A stretch of DNA of 64,000 nt from Fallopia convolvulus. Taxonomy: Eukaryota; Streptophyta; Magnoliopsida; Caryophyllales; Polygonaceae. A program made the position numbers and the translations under genes. Location: NCBI GenBank assembly GCA_964016875.1, contig OZ024727.1, positions 11,900,091-11,964,090 on the forward strand. The letters run 5' to 3'. Every line of letters begins with the position of its first letter. The first letter of the stretch is position 1. Below the pieces are notes generated by a model. That model saw only the letters and a list, made by a program, of their open reading frames with translations. It was not told the origin of the DNA and made no database searches. This document shows positions 57,210 through 64,000 of this stretch, in pieces.

Positions 57210-59471
57210 CTAGTTGTACCCGTCGTGCCGTGCACGACCACGACCGAATATTTTTTAGAGATATTATAAATATAATATTCACAAATGAAAATATAATATA
57301 AAATTTAATGTAAGTAATTTATTGTCCGTATCAAGTTCAAAAATTATTTTTGTTTTGGAATTAAATAAAATAAACCAAATTTAAAAAGATTGATTATTCA
57401 GATAAAATTATTTACCATTCTCATTTTCCTTAACAATATTAAAAAATAGATTTAATTTTAAAAAATAGATAAAATATGAATAAAATAAAACAAAAAAGAT
57501 AAATACTTTTAAAATATAGAACAGATAAATTTTAAAAATTATTTTAAAAAATAATAAATAATTTGATTTGATATAAAAAATAAATTATTTATGAAAAATA
57601 GGTAGAACATAATTAATTTAATTTATGGTGGTGTCAAAATTATTCTAGTGGATAAGTAAACTAAATATTACATAAGATTAAATATTATATTATCTATTTT
57701 TTTACTTTCCATATGCGTAAACTTATGGACTATTAAATATTTCAGTATTTATACAATACTAAATATCATTCAAAGAAAATCAACATATACATTATTTCAG
57801 TATTTATACAATACTAAATATCATTAAAAGAAAATCAACATATACATACAAAGAAATTCGTAAAAAAATAGCCTGCTAGAAGATAAAAGATATTTATCCT
57901 TATTTTTTATATTTTAAATATTTAACTTTGTTTTTAAACATTTTTATAAGGAATTTTTCAAAAATATCATTATTTTTATTTTAAATATGTTATGCTGATT
58001 TGGTTTTAACTGTTAACGATAAATTTAAATAGATAAAAAGAAATTAATAGGAAAATTTGGAATGATATGAATAAAAATTTTTCTTTAAAAAATATGATGG
58101 GAGTAGAATTATTCTAGCGGTTTGAAATGGTTGAACTTTAGTTATTTTTTAAATGAACTTTAATTATTTGTATTAAAAATTAAGATAAATAATTGGATTT
58201 AGTACATTAAAAAAATTTAAATACATCATCATCTATAAAAATTACTCAAATTTATTTTTTCGAATATAAAATATACTATTTGAGAAATGTTAAAAATGGT
58301 TTATAATGTAATTATCTTAATTTAATAGCTCTATTAATAAAATGATGAATTGAGTTAATAAATTTTAAATTCTTATGTTATAAAAGAAGATAAATAAAAA
58401 TTTAAAAATTATGAAAAATGTACATTATTGAAATTATTAAAATAAAAAGTTAAAAAAATAAAGTTGAGAAAATTGTTTACATTTAATCTATAAAAATTAA
58501 TACAATTTATTTTTCGAAAATAAAATTACCATTTGAGAGATGTTACAATTTTAGTATTGAACAATTATTTAACTTTTTCTATTAAAAAATTATATTATAA
58601 TTTTTGCAATTAAATAGCTTTATTATTACAAAAATCATAAATTAAATTAATAAATTTTATATTCTTATGTTAAAAAAGAAGAAAAATTAAAAAAAATTAA
58701 AAATTACGATTTTTTTCAAAATAATACTTTTTATTGTCTTATCTTATAAGAATAAAATATTACATAAAAATGGAGTAAAAAGTATTATCCTTTTTTTGGT
58801 AATAAAAATTAATATATTTTATTGTGTAAGTTCTAGAAAGAATATAAGTAAAAAAAAAACACATACTTCATTATTATTGACATAAATGATAAGATAGAAA
58901 TATTTCCTTATCTATATACTTTACATATAATACGATAAGATTGTAGTCCTCAATTTTTAATATTCTATCTATATTGTTCAAGTTATTACAAATACAAAAA
59001 AAAAAAATTGATATATATTCAAATCGCTATTTTAAATAGTTATTTTAATATAATGTGACGGGACTCAATATAGTTGGAGATGTACTTTATCTTTATTTAA
59101 AAATATTAATTATTTAAAATTACACATAATCTATATTTTTAAGATATTATCATTTATATGGCTATTTTTATTTCAAAAATATATATTTGATCACCTGTAC
59201 ATATTTTTTCTTATCTTTATTTTAATTTATCTTTTTATAAATATCTAAATATAATGTTCTTTTTTATCTATATTGGTCAAATCTACTAATAATATTTTAT
59301 CTTTATGTTTATTTTTTTTACAAATATTATTTTATCTTTATGTTTACTTGGAGATAAGTTTTTTGCATAATTAACTATTTAAAATTATTATTTTAATAAA
59401 GGGATGATGTGGCGCAACATGGTGGCAGAAATTGCTTCGGCTTTAGTTATTACTTATTAGTAATAGATAGA
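57210..59471 (-). mobile_element. Non-autonomous Helitron, about 2.26 kb, AT rich
   Basis: The - strand 3' end is CTAG at 57210, with an 8-base gap to a hairpin gtcgtgc-cgt-gcacgac (57222-57238), the same geometry as the Helitron at 44609. It is preceded by A. The other end reads on the - strand TCTATCTATTACTAATAAG, a typical Helitron start, next to a T; its exact base (59467 or 59471) is ambiguous. The inside is more than 80% A+T by appearance and has no open frame. Confidence 0.62.
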
Positions 59472-60059
59472 TATCTATGATTTTTTTTTAAAAATGGGTG
59501 AATTAACATGGGAACGACTGATGAAAATGGGGTGGGTTAATGTGGTGACCTTATTTATTCCTTTTGACTTGCAAGAAATATAAAAAAAGTGCTTCTGATC
59601 TTGAATTAAAAATTTTTGGAACATTAAATAATTTTAATTAATACTTAGATATTTGATGATTTTTACAACATTGACTAATAGATTTTTTAATAATTTTAAG
59701 TAATTGAAAATTAATTTATTAATTAATATGTATAGCTTATGCGATCAAAATGGGTAAGCAAACAAAACAATTGGCTAAATATGATCACAATTTGAAGTAG
59801 AACAATCATGACAATTTAAACAAATATAAAAATCCATCAGGTATATAAAAATAATAAATAAATTTACTAATTTAAAATTATAAAACTTCAAAAGAAAATT
59901 TCAATGATACAAATTATTTTTCTAAATCATTTTGTTAAATATATATATGATGTGAAGATTATATTGAAAATTTTATGATATAATAAATAAATTGATTTCA
60001 TATAAAATAGGGTTTTTGACCAAAATATTAAAATAAGATTCATTCAATATAAATCTTCA

Positions 60060-60101
<42 letters not shown>

Positions 60102-60370
60102 TTACCGTATCCAAAATATTAAAATAAGTAGTATTTTTTCAGAAATCACCTTAAAATAATTTAAAAGGTGGAAAGTTTAATAAAAAAAATATTAAAAGAC
60201 GATTTTTTCCTTATCCAAAATATTAAAATAAGATTCATTCAGTTAGGTAATTTATAAAGATAAGGTTAATAGAGAAAACAAAATCTAAAAATTTGTTAGT
60301 TAATTTCATTTTATACTAATTAATTATAATAAGTAAGTTGTTAATAGAGAAAACAAAATCTTTTTTAATA
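59472..60370. other. AT-rich DNA with a short foldback
   Basis: No frame. The sequence atgatgtgaagattatattgaa near 59948 recurs inverted as ttcaatataaatcttcacatcat near 60044, giving arms of about 25-30 bp. The phrase ccaaaatattaaaataag occurs three times (about 60021, 60113 and 60219). An (AT)n run is at 60064-60095. Confidence 0.5.
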
Positions 60371-60597
60371 GGTCAATATCATGCATATTTCAAGAAAAGC
60401 GAACCGGGTGGCGGATGCCTTAGCTAATTACTCCTTATGTTTGTCTAATCCGTTTACTGAATTCTTTTATGTTCATTCTTGCTTTGCAGAACCTTTGGAA
60501 CTTGACGTAACTTCCCTTTTGGGGGAGTAGTTTCGCTCTTTTAATGAATAATACCAACAGCAGGGGCTAGCCCCGTTTTCTGATCAAAAAAAAAAAT
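60371..60597 (+). mobile_element. LINE 3' end fragment
   Basis: The frame from about 60371 reads VNIMHISRKANRVADALANY and goes on to the stop near 60530; this is the end of the RNase H-like domain of plant LINE ORF2. A short 3' UTR with gctagccccgttttctgatc and an A11 tail follows at 60587-60597. It is strongly 5' truncated. Target duplications were not certain. Confidence 0.7.
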
Positions 60598-62178
60598 CAA
60601 TCATAACAATAAATATCTACTAATTATAAACCCTTAGTAGAAATCTCGTGGAGAGTATAAATGGTTTTAATAATTAAAAATATCTAATTTAAATCAAGTA
60701 AAATCAATGATAATAATATTTATTTGGGAAAAATTTATTAAAGTACAAAATACATAGTGTATTTAGGAAGGTGTGAGGTTTATTAATTCTGCAATAATTA
60801 TAATATTTATTTATGAAATAGCAAAATAATAAATTTTAAGGAAAGTTTTTTTAACTAATAGAGATGATAAGAAAATTAAATTGTGCATATAAAGATATCT
60901 TAAATAATAGATCAAGAAAATCTAACTGTTATTATTATAACATAAACCAACCATACTAATTTATAAAAAAAAAATCGTTTTAAAAATGTAATAATAATTA
61001 TCCTAAATAACTAAAATAAAATAATATATGCCAAATAATTATCCACTCTCAAATATGGAAGCATATAGAAACTAACCATATTATCACTCTCAGTTTATAT
61101 TTTAGGATATCAACCGATTGTTATCAACCATATTATTGTAAATATTATTTTAAAGTTTAGTACCTATACAATTCAAACAAAATGATCTATCAATTTTTTT
61201 TGTTTGGTATTCGATCTACCAAATAATTTTCCGGTCCTAGATATGCAAGCATATAAAAACTATCCATATTAACCTACAATAATTTTCCTTTCTAAAAATT
61301 TAATAATAAATTATTCTAAATAATTCAAACAAAACGATCCACCAAATAATCATCTCATTTATTTATACGTTTTTTTTTAATAGTAGTAATTATCTTTTAA
61401 CCATTCAAATAAAATGAAGAAATTAAAATTATAGTTGAAATTAGGATGGAAGATGTGATCGGGTGTTTGAAATCAGGACGAAAGAAGATGAATTCCTGGC
61501 AGGTGGTGGTGATGGAAGACATTAATTAGGGGCGAGGCTGGATCCGACATGAGTGTGTGGACGACGATTTCGGCCTCTTCAATGGCATTGATAGAGAATA
61601 GGAATCAACAAACTTATCAATTGCATGGACTGACTATAGTAATTTGTAGAGAACATGAATAGGAGTTTCATTAATTAGGTGAATAGAATGTGAAGAGGAC
61701 GAAAGTGAAGACTAAGATCCGTCATTATAGTGGATGAGATCTAGAAGGAGAAATTAGTGAAGTTGAACTCGAGACCAATAATGGTGAATAGCATCGACCA
61801 AGAGTGGCATTGACAATGTTTGTGCAAGGTGATCAACGAGGCAGCCATAGAGAGCGTGTGCAAGGTGGCTAGGGAGGCGGCCATTAATGGCCTTATAAGT
61901 TCAATGGAAAATTTAATAAGATGGCAAAGGAGGAAGAGAGTTGTAAATGATTTTTTAATTAATATATTTTATTAGGTTATTTTTTATTTATAATTTTAGT
62001 TAAATATGACATGTAAGTGATGTGACAAAAATAACACGATGTGGCATATGACGTGTACAAAATGATATGACATGGGTTAATAAAAAGATGACACATGACA
62101 AAATCCAAGGTGGCGCATTCTCAAGATGACATGTGGAAAATGATGAGGTGGCGCAATGTGGAGGCTCCAAACCTTATT
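60598..62178. other. AT-rich DNA, then a less AT-rich block; possible Helitron end
   Basis: 60598-61430 is AT rich with no feature. 61440-61960 is more balanced, has aggtggctagggaggcggcc-like words and no credible frame. The right edge (gatgaggtggcgcaatgtgg, about 62140-62160) resembles the 5' subterminal part of the Helitron ending at 59471 (gatgtggcgcaacatggtgg), so a further Helitron start on the - strand near 62240 is possible, but I found no matching 3' hairpin. Confidence 0.3.
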
Positions 62179-62179
62179 G

Positions 62180-62236
<57 letters not shown>
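62179..62236. repeat. (TA)n microsatellite
   Basis: About 28 uninterrupted TA units. Confidence 0.96.
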
Positions 62237-62240
<4 letters not shown>

Positions 62241-62732
62241 TAGATTGTGGATTATGAGTAATAAACTCGATAATGATTTGACATTGCATGACAATTTTTG
62301 GCCATTTCATTTTAAAGCACTTACCCAATTTCATAATAAAGCACCCTTTCCTTGTATAAAAGAGATTTAATTCAAAATTATACTCCCATTTACATTTTAC
62401 TCTTTTCTCTTGACACTTTTTTTTTTCATTTTCCCTTTCCTCCAACTCTCCAACTCTTCATCTACTCCAAATCTCCATCTTCGTCATTCAAATTTGTAAA
62501 AGGAAGGCATCTAGGCAACATTCTAATAACAAACACCCATATTAATGTAAGTTTTCATGTTAAAATTGAGTTTTTTTCTGTTGAAATTTTAGATTTGGCA
62601 TGTTGAGTTACGGTTTTTGATATTGATTTGGTGTTCTAGAATGAAATTGGAGAATTAGTAAGTTTACCTTTTGAAATTTATACAATATGGCTTAGGAATG
62701 TGCGAAAATTGTTTTTGCTTGGGGAATACGAG

Positions 62733-63064
62733 TAGACATGGGTACGGTTCCGGAAACGGCGGGAAACTGGCCGGAAGGCATCTAGGCAACCACGGTTCCG
62801 GTTTCTCCACCCCCAAAACCGGAGAACCGGCGGTTCCACTAATAAAAAAAATAGATATAGCCTATTGGAACGAAAGTCGTGGCCATTGCCCATTGGACCG
62901 CGATCGCGGTTTTCGTTCAGTGGGAAAAATGAAATTTAGTTTAATTTTTTTATATTAATTTCGGTTCTGGAATCGGAAGCGGCCGGAACCAGAATCGGGG
63001 AACCGACCCAAGGTCGGTTCCGGTGGAACCAGAATCGCCGGTTTCAGAACTGGACCCATGTTTA
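62733..63064. mobile_element. hAT-type MITE, 332 bp, with perfect 8-bp target duplication
   Basis: The ends are tagacatgggt and acccatgttta, an 11-bp inverted repeat with one mismatch. The 8-bp duplication AATACGAG lies at 62725-62732 and 63065-63072. The inside is rich in ggttccgg and ccggaacc words. Eight-base duplications define the hAT superfamily. It has no transposase frame. Confidence 0.82.
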
Positions 63065-63123
63065 AATACGAGCCATTCTTTGTCATGAACGGCCATGGCC
63101 GAAACTTGTTGAAGACGACGATG

Positions 63124-63146
63124 CTTCGGGCCGTAACGGCCCGAAG
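63124..63146. repeat. Perfect 23-nt palindrome
   Basis: Arms cttcgggccgt and acggcccgaag of 11 nt around one central base. GC rich in an AT-rich region, 52 bp right of the hAT MITE's duplication. Confidence 0.85.
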
Positions 63147-63265
63147 TTTATTGTTTTTATTTATTTCTGTTACCCATTTCACTGATTCCTCAAATGTCTA
63201 TAATGTCTATATTCTAACACATCATATTCAAAAGAGCCGAGTAATTACGCCCCGATCAGAGTTGT

Positions 63266-63560
63266 AGGGCACACCGGCTTTTTAGCAACGGTGTGCACTA
63301 CCGCTCCAAATTTAAAAAAAAATTGAATAAAAGGCAGCGGTGGCCGCTGCCGCTGCCCACTAAAAAACAAAACTTTTTTGTCCTTATTAGGGCAGTGGCA
63401 GCGGCCACCGCTGCCGCTGCCTTTTTAAAAAAAAAATTAATTGTTGTATATTAAATAGAGAGGCAGCGGTGGCCGCTGCCGCTCTATGTAAAAAAAAAAA
63501 AAAAAGATTCGATCGGTAGCGGTAACAGCTACCGATCCCTTACCCTCAGTAAAAAAAATA
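63266..63560. mobile_element. GC-rich inverted subterminal repeats of a probable DNA transposon
   Basis: A hairpin gcacaccg/cggtgtgc at 63269-63295 is followed by CACTA at 63296. Then palindromic blocks (ggcagcggtggccgctgcc and variants) appear near 63334, 63394 and 63462, with a related ggtagcggtaacagctacc near 63513, separated by A/T runs. Such arrays are typical of the ends of CACTA elements, but the opposite end is outside the window and the CACTA terminus is unproven. Confidence 0.38.
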
Positions 63561-63658
63561 CCGCGGCTATTTATACCGAGCAATGAGGCGAGGTCGGAAT
63601 GGAGAAGCGGTAAAAAAAAACTCTCAAATTCGTCCCCAAAGTTACCTCTACCAAAATA

Positions 63659-63925
63659 ATGTCGGGTTTTTGGTCATTCAACGAAGGGAAGGGCTATTCT
63701 AGTTCAAATCCGGTAAATGTGAACGACGATCAATATGGCGGTTTTGAAGGAATTCCTTATGGTGGGCATGGCTATTCTAGTTCAAATCCGGTGAATGTGA
63801 GCGACGATCAATATGGCGGTTTAGAAGGAATTCCTTATAGTGGACATCAAAACGAGGAGGTTTTGCATCAAAACGAAGAAGCGGTATGTAATCGATTATT
63901 TATTAAATTATTATTTTTATTATAA
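63659..63925 (+). CDS. Hypothetical repeat-containing frame, possible first exon of a transposon gene
   Basis: The frame starts MSGFWSFNEGKG at 63659, about 100 bp after the GC-rich repeats. It contains two 26-residue copies of GYSSSNPVNV-DDQYGG-EGIPY-GH, coded by a perfect-length 78-bp tandem repeat (63692-63769 and 63770-63847). A splice donor gtatgt at 63883 follows EEA, after which the frame becomes hydrophobic and AT rich, so the exon probably ends there. I do not recognise a family. Position suggests a gene of the adjacent transposon, which is inference. Confidence 0.35.
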   Translation: MSGFWSFNEGKGYSSSNPVNVNDDQYGGFEGIPYGGHGYSSSNPVNVSDDQYGGLEGIPYSGHQNEEVLHQNEEAVCNRLFIKLLFLL

Positions 63926-64000
63926 GCAATCATATTTTAGGGTTGTTATAACCAATCATATTTTATAGTTGTTATAATTGTTAAATTAGTTGTGTTAGTG

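Noticed and set aside
63296..63307. CACTA as a proven transposon terminus
   Set aside because: A single CACTA word also forms part of the gcacaccg hairpin; without the opposite end and the 3-bp duplication it is only a candidate.

Overview
This window is nuclear DNA of a flowering plant, probably a eudicot; I cannot name the species. The evidence is multi-exon genes with GT-AG introns (one GC-AG), a plant-type PRP4 splicing-factor kinase, a pair of plant heavy-metal-associated (HMA) domain genes, and dense plant transposons: Copia, Athila-like Gypsy, L1-type LINEs, Helitrons, MULE/hAT MITEs and solo LTRs. About 75% of the window is mobile DNA.

Three host genes can be supported. Two small three-exon HMA genes lie in tandem on the + strand at 3566-4164 and 4586-5159. 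A complete 12-exon PRP4-like kinase gene, about 1035 codons, lies at 46651-54329 (+). I see no tRNA, rRNA, CRISPR or prokaryotic structure.

Layout. 1-2015: LTR remnant, then a LINE remnant. 2030-3200: AT-rich spacer. 3200-5280: HMA gene pair. 5715-6023: short LINE insertion with a 16-bp target duplication. 6063-18806: an L1-type LINE (LINE A) split by a nest; a 3.4-kb solo LTR (TSD GTTGG) lies inside it, and the 5.06-kb Copia-1 (TSD CGAAT) lies inside that. 18807-23494: non-coding repeats with a 1.5-kb solo LTR (TSD GACTC). 23495-26040: a LINE on the - strand with a MULE-like foldback MITE in its reverse transcriptase. 26076-46441: Copia-2 (TSD ATATT), into which a 12-kb Athila-like Gypsy (28844-40804, - strand) inserted in the pol region and a Helitron (44609-46236) inserted in the 3' LTR. 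46442-54329: PRP4 kinase with a very short upstream region. 54330-64000: AT-rich DNA with a second Helitron, a LINE tail, a hAT MITE with a perfect 8-bp TSD, and the probable start of a DNA transposon with GC-rich inverted subterminal repeats.

Most insertions can be ordered because the interrupted sequence resumes exactly across one copy of the target duplication. The most interesting items are: a Helitron with two homologous 3' termini in tandem, the inner one missing the last base of CTRR, which looks like a frozen terminator read-through; the Copia-2 3' LTR, whose TATA box lies about 290 bp upstream of the PRP4 kinase ATG and points at it; and a GC-rich palindromic cassette repeated in the LTRs, the gag coding region and the spacer of the Gypsy element. 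I found nothing that amounts to a new enzymatic or defence system.
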